Positions 33,650 to 43,036 of a stretch of 64,000 nt of DNA are shown one piece after another; the first letter of the stretch is position 1; each line of letters begins with the position of its first letter. The notes under the pieces are model-generated. The model made no database searches and was not told the origin of the DNA. It saw nothing but the letters and a program-made list of their open reading frames with translations. Position numbers and translations under genes: made by a program. This stretch comes from DASQEH01 sp035633755 (GTDB lineage: Bacteria; Actinomycetota; Actinomycetes; Propionibacteriales; Nocardioidaceae). The stretch spans positions 1 through 64,000 of the forward strand of contig DASQEH010000006.1 in NCBI GenBank assembly GCA_035633755.1. The letters are read 5' to 3'.

Positions 33650-34993
33650 TCAGACGGCGAGGGAGACTTTCACCACGTCGGCGAGTCGTTCAGCCAGTGA
33701 CTGCGCGTCGGCCTCCGACTCGGCCTCGACCATCACGCGCACGAGCTGCTCGGTGCCCGAAGGGCGAAGCAGGATCCTGCCCCGCTCTCCGAGCTCCGCC
33801 TCGGCCTCACGCACGGCAGCCACGACTGCGGCGTCGGTGTCGGCGCGGGCCTTGTCCACGTCGGGAACGTTGATCAGGACTTGCGGCAGGCGGGTCATCA
33901 CCGACGCGAGGTCCGCGAGGGTCCGGCGCGTGTCGGCCATCCGGGCCACGACGTGCAGGGCGGTCAAGACGCCGTCGCCGGTCGTGGCGTGGTCGCTCAT
34001 GATGATGTGGCCCGACTGCTCGCCCCCGAGGGAGTACCCGCCTGCGCGCATCTCCTCCAGGACGTAGCGGTCGCCGACCTTGGCCTGCACGACCGAAATT
34101 CCTTCCGCCCGCATGGCCAGCAGGAAACCCAGGTTGCTCATCACCGTCGCAACCACGGTGCTGTCGATGAGGGTCGCCGAGTCCCGGCGCGACAGGGCGA
34201 GAATGGCCAGGATCTGGTCGCCGTCGACGATGCGCCCCTCCGCATCGACGGCCAGGCATCGATCGGCGTCGCCGTCGAAGGCGAACCCCGCGTCTGCGCT
34301 GGACGCGACGACGGCCGACTGCAGAGCGCCCAGATATGTGGACCCACAGGCGTCGTTGATGTTCAGACCGTTCGGCCGGTCATGGATCGCGATGACGTCG
34401 GCCCCGGCACTGCGGAGCGCTTGGGGCGCTGCCTGCCACGCGGCGCCCTCCGCACAGTCGAGCACGACGCGCAGCCCGGAGAGCGGTCTGTCGATCGTGG
34501 CCGTCAGGTGCTCCACATAGCGCCGTACGGCGTCGGGGACGTCGACGACGCGGCCGACATCGGCGCCGACCGGACGAGGGCGTCGCTCGTCGACCGCCGC
34601 CTCGATGGCATCCTCCGCCGAGTCGTCGAGCTTCAGTCCCCCCGACGCGAAGAACTTGATCCCGTTGTCGGGCATCGGGTTGTGCGACGCGGAGATCATC
34701 ACACCGAACGAAGCGTTCTCGTCGGCGGTGAGGAAGGCGACTCCGGGCGTAGGGAGCACTCCGACGCGCTTGACGTCGACACCGGAGGATGCCAGCCCAG
34801 CGACCACCGCAGCCTCGAGGAACTCGCCGGAGGCGCGAGGGTCCCTGCCGACCACTGCCGTCGGTCGGGTCGCCGACGACGAGCTGGATCCGAGCACGTG
34901 CGCCGCGGCCGCCGATAGCCGCAACGCCAGCTCGGCGGTCAGCTCACCGTTGGCAACTCCGCGGACGCCGTCGGTACCGAAGAGCCGGGCCAC
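33650..34993 (-). CDS. glmM: Phosphoglucosamine mutase
   Basis: Interconverts glucosamine-6-phosphate and -1-phosphate for UDP-GlcNAc synthesis, downstream of GlmS. The 447-residue protein of the phosphohexomutase family has phosphoserine Ser103 in ISASHNPMPDNG, the metal loop DGDADRCL, the sugar loop GGEQSGHI and the phosphate loop RPSGTEQLVRVM. It begins MARLFGTDGVRG at a GTG, 13 bp after rpsI, forming rplM-rpsI-glmM. Confidence 0.97.
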   Translation of the reverse strand: MARLFGTDGVRGVANGELTAELALRLSAAAAHVLGSSSSSATRPTAVVGRDPRASGEFLEAAVVAGLASSGVDVKRVGVLPTPGVAFLTADENASFGVMISASHNPMPDNGIKFFASGGLKLDDSAEDAIEAAVDERRPRPVGADVGRVVDVPDAVRRYVEHLTATIDRPLSGLRVVLDCAEGAAWQAAPQALRSAGADVIAIHDRPNGLNINDACGSTYLGALQSAVVASSADAGFAFDGDADRCLAVDAEGRIVDGDQILAILALSRRDSATLIDSTVVATVMSNLGFLLAMRAEGISVVQAKVGDRYVLEEMRAGGYSLGGEQSGHIIMSDHATTGDGVLTALHVVARMADTRRTLADLASVMTRLPQVLINVPDVDKARADTDAAVVAAVREAEAELGERGRILLRPSGTEQLVRVMVEAESEADAQSLAERLADVVKVSLAV

Positions 34994-35006
34994 CTCTGTG
35001 GCGGTC

Positions 35007-35501
35007 TCAGCGCTTGCTGTACTGCGGAGCCTTGCGGGCCTTCTTGAGGCCGGCCTTCTTTCGCTCCTTGATCCGCGCGTCCCGGCTCAGCATGCCGGCC
35101 TTCTTCAGCGAGGGACGGTTGGCCTCGACGTCAGTCTCGTTGAGCGCCCGGGAGACCCCGAGGCGCAGCGCCCCCGCTTGACCGGTCAGACCGCCACCGT
35201 GGATACGCGCGATCACGTCGTACTGCCCGGTGAGCTGGGTGAGGACGAACGGCTCGTTGACGAGCTGCTGGTGCAGCTTGTTCGGGAAGTACTCCTCGAG
35301 CGAACGGCCGTTGATCGTCCACGTGCCGCTTCCCGGGGTGATGCGAACGCGAGCCACCGCCTCCTTGCGACGGCCAGTGGCGCCGGCGGCGGCGATGTTG
35401 ACCGCACGCGGCGGAGCGTCGGCCGATGGGGCGCTCTCGCTGGTGTACTCGCTCGGGATCTCGAGGTCGGTGTCAGCGGTGATGTCAGGCGTCTCAGCCA
35501 C
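35007..35501 (-). CDS. rpsI: 30S ribosomal protein S9
   Basis: A 164-residue S9. The first 35 residues are a non-conserved acidic extension (ADTDLEIPSEYTSESAPS). The core runs from GRRKEAVARVRI to the invariant tail APQYSKR, whose terminal Arg reaches the P-site tRNA. GTG start with GAGGAA upstream. Co-transcribed with rplM, 65 bp upstream. Confidence 0.98.
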   Translation of the reverse strand: MAETPDITADTDLEIPSEYTSESAPSADAPPRAVNIAAAGATGRRKEAVARVRITPGSGTWTINGRSLEEYFPNKLHQQLVNEPFVLTQLTGQYDVIARIHGGGLTGQAGALRLGVSRALNETDVEANRPSLKKAGMLSRDARIKERKKAGLKKARKAPQYSKR

Positions 35502-35566
35502 GGCGGTTCCTCACTTCGTACTGCGGATGGTGGAGCGCCGGCTTCGGCGCGGGCACCGCTTGGGGT

Positions 35567-36010
35567 CTATTGGGCGATCTGGACAATGTCGAACGGCTTC
35601 GGCTGCTGCGCGGTGTGGGGGTGGTGAGGGCCGGCGTACACCTTGAGCTTCTTGAGCAGCTGGCGGCTCAGCCGGTTCTTGGGGAGCATTCCCCAGACGG
35701 CCTTCTCGACAGCGCGGCGTGGGTCCTTGTTGAGCAGGTCACCGAAGGTGATCGTGGACAGGCCACCCGGGTAGCCGGAGTGCCGGTAGGCCGGTTTCGT
35801 CTCTCGCTTGTTGCCCGACAGGGAGACCTTCTCGGCGTTGATGATGATGACGAAGTCACCGGTGTCCATGTGCGGGGCGAACGTGGCCTTGTGCTTGCCG
35901 CGCAGCAACGTCGCTGCCTGCACGGCGAGGCGCCCGAGGACGATGTCGGTGGCGTCGATGACATACCACTCACGCGTGATGTCGCCTGGCTTGGGGCTGT
36001 ACGTGCGCAC
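35567..36010 (-). CDS. rplM: 50S ribosomal protein L13
   Basis: A 147-residue L13 of normal length: WYVIDATDIVLGRLA, LLRGKHKATFAPHMDTGDFVII, VWGMLPKNRLSRQLLKKLKVY and the final PHTAQQPKPF. GTG start with GAAGG upstream. It leads rplM-rpsI-glmM from a clear promoter at 36142-36171 with a leader of roughly 120 nt. Confidence 0.98.
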   Translation of the reverse strand: MRTYSPKPGDITREWYVIDATDIVLGRLAVQAATLLRGKHKATFAPHMDTGDFVIIINAEKVSLSGNKRETKPAYRHSGYPGGLSTITFGDLLNKDPRRAVEKAVWGMLPKNRLSRQLLKKLKVYAGPHHPHTAQQPKPFDIVQIAQ

Positions 36011-36333
36011 GGTCGTTGCCTTCGTTCGTTCGGGGCGTTCAAGCGTCTGCTGTCACCGGGGGAGCATCCCTGGTGTGCCATGAGCAGATCATGAAGAGCC
36101 ATTCCTGGCGGATCGTCGGCGTACCAGCACGACGACCGCCCAGAATACCGGGCGGTACGGGCCAGGGTCAAAACGGTGCGTGGCCGGGGCAAGTGTGCGA
36201 ATCCACGCGCAGGGCTTAGGTTGTACCCCGAGAACATCACCCGAACACGACGCTTGCCCAGATGCCGCCCGCCTCGGGCGCCTGGCGGCGTTCGGCCCGG
36301 CCACCCGGGCCCGACACCCCTAGGAGAGCCGAC
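36011..36333. other. Divergent rplM / gltA regulatory region
   Basis: This 323-bp region has no supported gene. The half near rplM is its transcribed leader, and the middle holds the rplM promoter and palindrome. The half near gltA carries its leader and Shine-Dalgarno. I could not single out a convincing gltA promoter. Confidence 0.6.
36142..36171 (-). promoter_or_regulatory. rplM-rpsI promoter with overlapping palindrome
   Basis: Minus-strand -35 TTGACC (36166-36171) and -10 TATTCT (36142-36147), spacer 18 bp. The -10 lies in the loop of a perfect inverted repeat, ACCGCCC (36135-36141) and GGGCGGT (36150-36156), which could be an operator. Confidence 0.75.
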
Positions 36334-37656
36334 GTGTCCGAAGACAGCGCCTCCGCTGGCAGCCCCGCCGGCTCCTCGCTGACCATCCGCGACAACCGCA
36401 CCGGCAAGGAGTACGAGGTGCCGATCGTCGACGGCACCGTCCACGGCTCGGACCTGGCGAAGATCAAGGAGAGCGACGACGATCCGGCGCTGGCTGTCTA
36501 CGACCCCGGCTTCGTCAACACCGCGTCCTGCCGCTCGGCCATCACGTTCATCGACGGCGACAAGGGAATCCTCGAGTACCGCGGCTATCCCATCGAGCAG
36601 CTCGCGGAGAAGTCCAGCTACCTCGAGGTGGCGTACCTGCTGATGCACGGCGAGCTGCCGACCAAGGAGCAGTTCGCGGCGTGGGAGCACCAGATCACCT
36701 TCCATACCTTCGTCCACGAGAACGTCAAGAGCTTCATGGAGGGGTTCCGGTACGACGCCCACCCGATGGGGATGCTCCAGGCGTCAGTAGGCGCCCTGTC
36801 CACGTTCTATCCGGAGTCACGCAACATCACCGACGAGAACATCCGTCAGATGCAGATCGTGCGGCTGATCGCGAAGATGCCGACCCTGGGCGCGTGGGCC
36901 TTCCGCCACGCCCAAGGCAAGCCCTACGTCTACCCGGACAACGACCTCGGCTACGCCGCCAACTTCTTGTCGATGCTGTTCAAGATGAGCGAGCAGAAGT
37001 TCGAGGCCGACGAGCGGCTGGTCAAGGCGCTCGAGGTGCTGTTCATCCTGCATGCCGACCACGAGCAGAACTGCTCGACCAATGCCGTGCGCTCGGTCGG
37101 GTCCTCACAGGTCGACCCCTACTCCGCGGTCGCGGCCGGCATCGGGGCGCTCTTCGGGCCGCTGCACGGCGGCGCCAACGAAGCGGTCCTCAAGATGCTG
37201 CGTCGCGTCGGGTCGCTCGACAACGTCCCCAGCTTCATCGAGGGCGTCAAGGACGGCAACGAGCGGCTGATGGGCTTCGGTCACCGCGTCTACAAGAACT
37301 ACGACCCGCGCGCCACGATCATCAAGCAGGCGTGCGACGACGTCTTCGAGGTCGTTGGCGTCAACCCGCTCCTCAAGATCGCGGTCGAGCTGGAGAAGAT
37401 CGCTCTCGAGGACGAGTACTTCGTCAAGCGCAAGCTGTACCCCAACGTGGACTTCTACAGCGGCCTCATCTACGAGGCGCTGAGCTTCCCGCCCGAGATG
37501 TTCACCGTGCTGTTCGCGATACCCCGCACGTCAGGGTGGCTGTCACAGTGGCTCGAGCTGGTCCAGGACCCGGAGCAGAAGATCGCCCGACCGAAGCAGA
37601 TCTACACCGGCCCGCGCACGCTTGACTTCGTCGCAGCCGACGAACGCTGGGCCTGA
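36334..37656 (+). CDS. gltA: Citrate synthase
   Basis: Condenses oxaloacetate and acetyl-CoA to open the TCA cycle. The 440-residue type II (hexameric) enzyme has an N-terminal beta-domain and catalytic residues in HADHEQNCSTNAVR (His), GFGHRVYKNYDPRA (His) and NVDFYSG (Asp). GTG start at 36334 preceded by AGGAG at seven-base spacing. Divergent from rplM; followed closely by a DUF2071 gene. Confidence 0.98.
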   Translation: MSEDSASAGSPAGSSLTIRDNRTGKEYEVPIVDGTVHGSDLAKIKESDDDPALAVYDPGFVNTASCRSAITFIDGDKGILEYRGYPIEQLAEKSSYLEVAYLLMHGELPTKEQFAAWEHQITFHTFVHENVKSFMEGFRYDAHPMGMLQASVGALSTFYPESRNITDENIRQMQIVRLIAKMPTLGAWAFRHAQGKPYVYPDNDLGYAANFLSMLFKMSEQKFEADERLVKALEVLFILHADHEQNCSTNAVRSVGSSQVDPYSAVAAGIGALFGPLHGGANEAVLKMLRRVGSLDNVPSFIEGVKDGNERLMGFGHRVYKNYDPRATIIKQACDDVFEVVGVNPLLKIAVELEKIALEDEYFVKRKLYPNVDFYSGLIYEALSFPPEMFTVLFAIPRTSGWLSQWLELVQDPEQKIARPKQIYTGPRTLDFVAADERWA

Positions 37657-37672
37657 GAGCCTGGCCGACCAC

Positions 37673-38428
37673 GTGCCCGGCGCGGCCACGCCCGAGCCGA
37701 TCAGCCCGGTCCCCCCGGGCCTGTCCGGCCGACCGATCATGCATCAGCGCTGGGTCGATGTCGCGTTCCTCCACTGGCGCATCGACCCGGCACGGGTGGC
37801 ACCGCTGCTGCCACCAGGAACCACGCCAGACGTCTACGACGGCGACTCCTGGGTCGGACTCATCCCCTTTCGGATGGTCGGCGCAGGCATCGCCAGCGGG
37901 CCCGCCGTGCCGTGGCTCGGGACGTTCGCGGAGACCAACGTGCGGCTGTACTCGGTCGACCGCGGCGGCCGTCGTGGGGTGGTCTTCCGTTCCCTGGACG
38001 CCTCCCGACTCGGAGTGGTCATCGGGGCACGGGTCACCTTCGGCCTGCGGTACTGCTGGGCGAAGATGCGGGTCCGTGCCACCGGTGCTGACCTCGAGTA
38101 CACGACCGTGCGCCGCCGGTGGCCGGGAGGGCGAGGAGTCAGTTCGCGGGCCGTCGTCCGCCCCGGTGCTGCTCTCAGCACCAGCGACCCGTTGGCCGAC
38201 TTCTTGACGGCCCGCTGGGGACTCCACACTCGCTGGGCCGGCCGGTCCGTGTTCGTGCCCAACGAGCACGAGCGGTGGCCACTGCACAGCGCCACCCTGC
38301 AGCACCTCGAGGAGGACCAGGTTGCTGCCGCCGGGCTCCCGGGGGTCACCACCCGTCCACCGGACTCCGTGCTCTGGTCACCGGGGGTCACCGCGCGTTT
38401 CGGCATGCCACTTCTCGACCGACGCTGA
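37673..38428 (+). CDS. DUF2071 (YqjF-like) family protein
   Basis: A protein of about 251 residues. The conserved family start RPIMHQRWVDVAFLHWRIDP is followed by LLPPGTTPDVYDGDSWVGLIPFRM, FAETNVRLYSVDRGGRRGVVF and FGLRYCWAKM, as in DUF2071 proteins, whose function is unknown. No membrane segment. The start is uncertain: GTG 37673 (chosen, 17 bp past gltA), a TTG inside gltA at 37622, or ATG 37739 immediately before the conserved domain. Confidence 0.85.
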   Translation: MPGAATPEPISPVPPGLSGRPIMHQRWVDVAFLHWRIDPARVAPLLPPGTTPDVYDGDSWVGLIPFRMVGAGIASGPAVPWLGTFAETNVRLYSVDRGGRRGVVFRSLDASRLGVVIGARVTFGLRYCWAKMRVRATGADLEYTTVRRRWPGGRGVSSRAVVRPGAALSTSDPLADFLTARWGLHTRWAGRSVFVPNEHERWPLHSATLQHLEEDQVAAAGLPGVTTRPPDSVLWSPGVTARFGMPLLDRR

Positions 38429-38463
38429 GCGACTCGACCCGCCTCGCAGCGGGCGTGCCGAGG

Positions 38464-40146
38464 TCACCGGACCCGCTGGACGCGCCCTTCGTCCCACACC
38501 GGGCCGTCGGCCTCGTAGACCGAGCCGTCTGCGCCGTAGACCAGGAACCTGTCGAACCCACGGGCGAACCAACGGTCATGGGTGACGGCGATGACCGTCC
38601 CGTCGAAGCTCTCCAGTCCCTCCTCCAGCGCCTCTGCGGACTCCACGTCGAGGTTGTCGGTCGGCTCGTCGAGCAGCAACAAGGTGGCCCCGGACAGCTC
38701 GAGCAGCAGGATCTGCAGCCGGGCTTGCTGACCTCCCGACAGCGACTCGAACTTCTGCTCCGAGGCATGCGCCAGCTCGTAGCGGTCGAGCGCACGAGCC
38801 GCCGGCTCGCGGGGCATGCCGTCGCGGTGCTCGTCGCCGCGGTGGAGGATCTCCAGCAAGGTCCTACCGACCAGCTCGGGATGCTCGTGCACCTGAACGA
38901 ACCAGCCGGGACGCACCCGAGCGCCCAGCTTCGCCCGGCCGGTGTGGTCGACCGGCGCGATGGGCAGGCCACTGACCGGCCGGTGTTCCACATCGGGGTC
39001 GGAGCCGCCGGCCGCGAGCAGCCGGAGGAAGTGTGACTTGCCGGACCCGTTCGACCCGAGTACCGCCACCCGCTCGCCGTACCAGACCTCGAGGTCGAAC
39101 GGCTTCATCAAGCCCGTCAGCTCCAGGTCCTCGCACACCACAGCCCGCTTGCCGGTGCGTCCGCCCCTGAGCCGCATCTTGACGTTCTGCTCGCGCGGCT
39201 GGTCCTCGGGCGGTCCGGCGTCCTCAAAGCGACGAAGCCGTGTCACGGCTGCCTGGTAGCGCGAAGCCATCCCGTCGTTGTAGGCCGCCTTCTGCTTGTA
39301 CATCAGCATCAGGGCCCGCAGCTTCGCGTGCTCCTCGTCCCAGCGTCGCCGCAGCTCCTCCAACCGGGCGAAGCGGTCACGGCGGGCCTGGTGGTACGTC
39401 GCGAAGCTCCCCGGATGCACCCACGCCGTGTTCCCGGCCGCACCCAGCTCGATCGTCACGACCCGGGTGGCCGTGTTGTTCATCAGCTCGCGGTCGTGAC
39501 TCACGAAGAGCACGGTCTTGGCAGACTCGCGGATTCGGTCCTCGAGCCACAGCTTCCCCGGGACGTCGAGGAAGTTGTCCGGCTCGTCCAGCAGGAGCAC
39601 CTCGTCCGGCCCGCGGAGCAGCGCCTCGAGAACCAGACGCTTCTGCTCGCCACCGCTGAGGGTCGAGACAGCCCGGTACTTGACCTTGTCGTAGTCGACG
39701 CCCAGGGCCGCGATCGTACAGACGTCCCACAGCACCTCGAGGTCGTACCCACCGGCGTCCGACCATTCCGTGAGCGCCTCGGCGTACTTCATCTGGGTCT
39801 TCTCGTCGTCGGCTTCCATCATCGCCAGCTCGGCTCCGTCGACGAGGTCAGCGGCGTCGCGGGCACGAGGCGGCGCCACCGACAGCAGCAGGTCGTGCAC
39901 TGTCATGCCCTCGGCGCCGGAGGCCACCATCTGGCGCATCACGCCCAACCCACCCGAACGCGTCACCACCCCGGCATGCGGCTGGAGCTCGCCTCTGATG
40001 ATGCGCAGCAGCGTGGTCTTTCCGGCACCGTTGGCGCCGACGAGTGCGACCTTGGCGCCCTCGCCGACGCGGAACGAGACGTCGTCGAGCAGGATGCGTC
40101 CGTCGGGCAGCTCGAATCTCACCCCGGAAACGTCGACGTGCCCCAC
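38464..40146 (-). CDS. ABC-F family ATPase
   Basis: A 560-residue soluble protein with two ABC domains and no membrane segments, as in ribosome-associated ABC-F factors. First domain: Walker A GANGAGKT (37-44), signature LSGGEQKR and a Walker B followed by DEPDNFLD. A long helical linker (YHQARRDRFARLEELRRRWDEE) lies between. Second domain: GSNGSGKS, LSGGQQAR and DEPTDNLD. Both Walker B regions deviate from the usual ABC-F DEPTNHLD. It likely modulates translation or gives antibiotic protection; which one cannot be told. GTG start. Confidence 0.88.
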   Translation of the reverse strand: MGHVDVSGVRFELPDGRILLDDVSFRVGEGAKVALVGANGAGKTTLLRIIRGELQPHAGVVTRSGGLGVMRQMVASGAEGMTVHDLLLSVAPPRARDAADLVDGAELAMMEADDEKTQMKYAEALTEWSDAGGYDLEVLWDVCTIAALGVDYDKVKYRAVSTLSGGEQKRLVLEALLRGPDEVLLLDEPDNFLDVPGKLWLEDRIRESAKTVLFVSHDRELMNNTATRVVTIELGAAGNTAWVHPGSFATYHQARRDRFARLEELRRRWDEEHAKLRALMLMYKQKAAYNDGMASRYQAAVTRLRRFEDAGPPEDQPREQNVKMRLRGGRTGKRAVVCEDLELTGLMKPFDLEVWYGERVAVLGSNGSGKSHFLRLLAAGGSDPDVEHRPVSGLPIAPVDHTGRAKLGARVRPGWFVQVHEHPELVGRTLLEILHRGDEHRDGMPREPAARALDRYELAHASEQKFESLSGGQQARLQILLLELSGATLLLLDEPTDNLDVESAEALEEGLESFDGTVIAVTHDRWFARGFDRFLVYGADGSVYEADGPVWDEGRVQRVR

Positions 40147-40274
40147 GGCTGCCTCATCCTCCGCATCGCATCCCGTCGCGACGGCTCGCGATCGCTCCTA
40201 TGATCGCGCACACCGCAACCTGTCTGCACCCGGTTTTCACGCCTAGCGCTACGCCGGCGACGGCCGCGGGTCCG

Positions 40275-41678
40275 CTATCGGTCAGCGAGGCTCTTGAGAG
40301 CCTCGTCAACCGTCTCGGAGAACGTGGGAAAGGCGTAGATCATCGACGCCAACGACGCGACCGGGATGCGGGCATGCACCGCCAGGGTCAAGTGCGCGAG
40401 CAGCTCACCCGCCATCGGGCCGGCGACGGTGGCACCGAGGAGCACCTGAGCGTCGGCGTCCTCCACCACCTTCACGAAGCCACGGTTGCCGGTCTTGTGG
40501 ATCCAGCCGCGCGGCGAGCTCGCCATGTCGGCGAAGCCGACCTGGACCCGGACCCCGGTGGCGCGAGCCGCGTCCTCCGTCAACCCCACTGCGCCGATCT
40601 CGGGATCGGTGAACGTGACATGCGGAACTGCACGGTAGTCGGCGACCGGTCCGTCCTCGCGACCCAGGATCGCCGCCGCGGCGATGTGGGACTGGTAGTG
40701 GGCCACCGATGTGTAGGCGCCTTTCCCGGTGATGTCCCCCAGCGCCCACAGACCGTCCGCCACGCGCATCCGGTCGTCGGTCTCGAGCACGCTGAGGTCG
40801 TCGTCGAGGCCGACGCTGGGCAGGCCGATGTCACTCAGGTTGCTGTCCCTGCCGGCGGCGACCAGGAGTCTGTCGCTCGTGATCGTCCGGTCCCCTACGG
40901 CGAGAACGAACGCCTTGCCATCATGGTCGACCCGATCGATCGCAGCGCCGGTGATGACCTCGACGCCCTCCTCGGCGATCGTCTCGGCGACGAGCCCGCT
41001 CGCCTCGGGCTCGGCCTCGGACAGGATCCGCGGCTCCGCCTCGAGCAAGGTGACGCTGACGCCGAACCGCCCGAACACCTGGCACAGCTCCGCGCCGATG
41101 GCGCCACCACCGATGACCGCCAAGGAGGAGGGCAGCTCCGTCACCTTCACCACGTCGCGGTTCGTCCAGTACGGCGTCTTCGCCAACCCGTCGATGGGCG
41201 GCGCTCCCGGGGCGGTGCCCGTGGCGAGGACCACCCCGCGTCTGGCAACGTAGGTGGATCCGTCGACAGCCACCGTCCGTGGCCCCGCGAGGCGGCCGTG
41301 CCCCCGCACGAATGTCACCCCGGCGGCCTTGAGGGCGCTGACCTCGTCGTCGTCATTCCAGCCGGAGGTCGCTTCGGACGAGATACGCTCGGCGACCTGG
41401 GCCCAGCGAGGGACGACCGTGGCAGTACCCGCCAGCTCCGTCACGCGCCGGGCTTCGGCCAGCGCCTCGGCGGCGCGCACCATCATCTTGCTCGGCGTGC
41501 AGCCATAGAACGGACACTCACCGCCGACCAGGTGCTCCTCGACCCCGACGACGTCGAGGCCCTCCGACGCGAGCGCGCTCGCCAGCGAGCGTCCTCCCGG
41601 CCCCAGCCCCAGCACGACCACGTCGACCTCCGTGGCGGCTCGTCCGCCCGTGGAGGCGAGATGCTCGGCCGCAGTCAC
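40275..41678 (-). CDS. FAD-dependent disulfide oxidoreductase, copy 2
   Basis: A 467-residue member of the pyridine nucleotide-disulfide oxidoreductase family. FAD site VVVLGLGPGG near 20-29, redox pair Cys55/Cys60 in ECPFYGCTPSK, NAD(P) motif VIGGGAIGAEL, FAD site 2 LWALGDITGKG and a C-terminal dimerisation domain. The catalytic His of lipoamide dehydrogenase (AHPT) is replaced in IYAFPTFSE, so it is not a standard LPD and is closer to MerA-like or mycobacterial flavoprotein reductases. It overlaps its paralogue by four bases (GTGA). Confidence 0.88.
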   Translation of the reverse strand: MTAAEHLASTGGRAATEVDVVVLGLGPGGRSLASALASEGLDVVGVEEHLVGGECPFYGCTPSKMMVRAAEALAEARRVTELAGTATVVPRWAQVAERISSEATSGWNDDDEVSALKAAGVTFVRGHGRLAGPRTVAVDGSTYVARRGVVLATGTAPGAPPIDGLAKTPYWTNRDVVKVTELPSSLAVIGGGAIGAELCQVFGRFGVSVTLLEAEPRILSEAEPEASGLVAETIAEEGVEVITGAAIDRVDHDGKAFVLAVGDRTITSDRLLVAAGRDSNLSDIGLPSVGLDDDLSVLETDDRMRVADGLWALGDITGKGAYTSVAHYQSHIAAAAILGREDGPVADYRAVPHVTFTDPEIGAVGLTEDAARATGVRVQVGFADMASSPRGWIHKTGNRGFVKVVEDADAQVLLGATVAGPMAGELLAHLTLAVHARIPVASLASMIYAFPTFSETVDEALKSLADR

Positions 41679-43036
41679 GTGGCGAGGTCCTTCACCGCAG
41701 CCTCAATCGCACGGTGGAAGGTGGGATACGCGTAGATCATGGAGGCCAGCCGAGCCGTCGGCACTTCGCCGTGCACGGCGACGGTGAGGGCCGACAGCAC
41801 CTCTCCGCCGTAGGGTCCGACTGCGGTGGCGCCCACCAGCACGCCTCGGTCGGCATCTTCCACGAGCTTGACCAGCTCGGCGCCACCTGCTCCGTGGATC
41901 CAGGCGCGCGTACTGGGGCCAGCGCCGGTGCTGCCGACCCGTACCGAGATTCCCCGCTCGCGAGCCTGTGCCTCGGTGATGCCGACCGAGCCGACCTCGG
42001 GGTCGGTGAAGGTGACCCGGGGAACGGCGCGGTAGTCGGCCGCCGCGACGGCATTGTCACCGAGAATCGACGACACCACGATCGCCGCCTGGTACATCGA
42101 GACGTGCGTGAACCCGCCCTTGCCGGTGATGTCGCCGAGAGCCCACAGTCCCGGGCCGGCAGCCAGACGGTCGTCAACGTCCAGCGCCTTGGCCTCCGGA
42201 TCGAGGCCGACGGTGTCGAGCCCGATGTCTGCGAGGTTCGGCCGGCGGCCTGTCGCGACCAGCAGCCGCTCCGCGGAGAGGGACTGGCCGTCGAGGGTGA
42301 CCGTGAACTGCTCGTCCGCGTACCGGACGTGGGTCGCGTTCGCCTTCGTGACCACCTTGATGCCCGCGCCGTCGAACGTCTCGGCGACGATGGCGCTGGC
42401 TTCCGGTTCTTCGAGAGCAAGGATCCGCTCGCCGCCTTCGAGGACGGTCACGGAGACGCCGAACCGACGAAACGCCTGGGCCAGCTCGGCCCCGATGGCG
42501 CCTCCCCCGATCACGATGAGCGAAGCTGGTAGCTCCTTGAGCTGAACGGCATCGCGGTTTGTCCAGTACGGGGTCTCGTGCAGGCCGGGGATGGAGGGCT
42601 CGACAGGTTCCGTCCCGGTGTTGAGTACCACTGCCCGGCTGGCCTGGAAGGTCTCGCCGGCGACCTCGACGGCCCCCGGTCCCGCCAAGCGGCCATGGCC
42701 TCGGACGAATGTCACGCCGCTGTCGACGAGGCGGTCTACCGCCGCCTCGTCGTTCCAGTCGGTAGTGGCCTCGTCCGAGATGCGGCGGGCAACCGGTGCC
42801 CAGTCCGCCGCGATGGTGCTCGTGCCGGCCAGGTCCGGGATCCGGTGCCCCTCGGCGAGCACGGCTGCCGCCCGCACCATCATCTTGGTGGGTATGCAGC
42901 CGTAGTACGGACATTCACCACCGGCGAGATGCTTATCGATGGCCGCCACCACCAGGCCGGCCTTCGCCAGCTCGGTAGCGACGTACTCGCCGCCCGGCCC
43001 GAGCCCCAGAACCACCACGTCTACCTGTGTACTCAT
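41675..43036 (-). CDS. FAD-dependent disulfide oxidoreductase, copy 1
   Basis: A 453-residue paralogue of the following gene with the same plan: VVVLGLGPGGEYVA (7-20), redox pair Cys42/Cys47 in ECPYYGCIPTK, VIGGGAIGAEL, LWALGDITGKG. The LPD His position reads IYAYPTFHR, so both His and Glu of the dyad are lost. GGAGG stands eight bases before ATG 43036, which decides the start over a longer frame. Coupled by overlap to copy 2, suggesting a hetero-complex or two substrates. Confidence 0.9.
   Translation of the reverse strand: MSTQVDVVVLGLGPGGEYVATELAKAGLVVAAIDKHLAGGECPYYGCIPTKMMVRAAAVLAEGHRIPDLAGTSTIAADWAPVARRISDEATTDWNDEAAVDRLVDSGVTFVRGHGRLAGPGAVEVAGETFQASRAVVLNTGTEPVEPSIPGLHETPYWTNRDAVQLKELPASLIVIGGGAIGAELAQAFRRFGVSVTVLEGGERILALEEPEASAIVAETFDGAGIKVVTKANATHVRYADEQFTVTLDGQSLSAERLLVATGRRPNLADIGLDTVGLDPEAKALDVDDRLAAGPGLWALGDITGKGGFTHVSMYQAAIVVSSILGDNAVAAADYRAVPRVTFTDPEVGSVGITEAQARERGISVRVGSTGAGPSTRAWIHGAGGAELVKLVEDADRGVLVGATAVGPYGGEVLSALTVAVHGEVPTARLASMIYAYPTFHRAIEAAVKDLAT

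Noticed and set aside
40044..41735. 563-codon plus-strand frame opposite the flavoprotein gene
   Set aside because: Antisense shadow; no motif or ribosome binding site.
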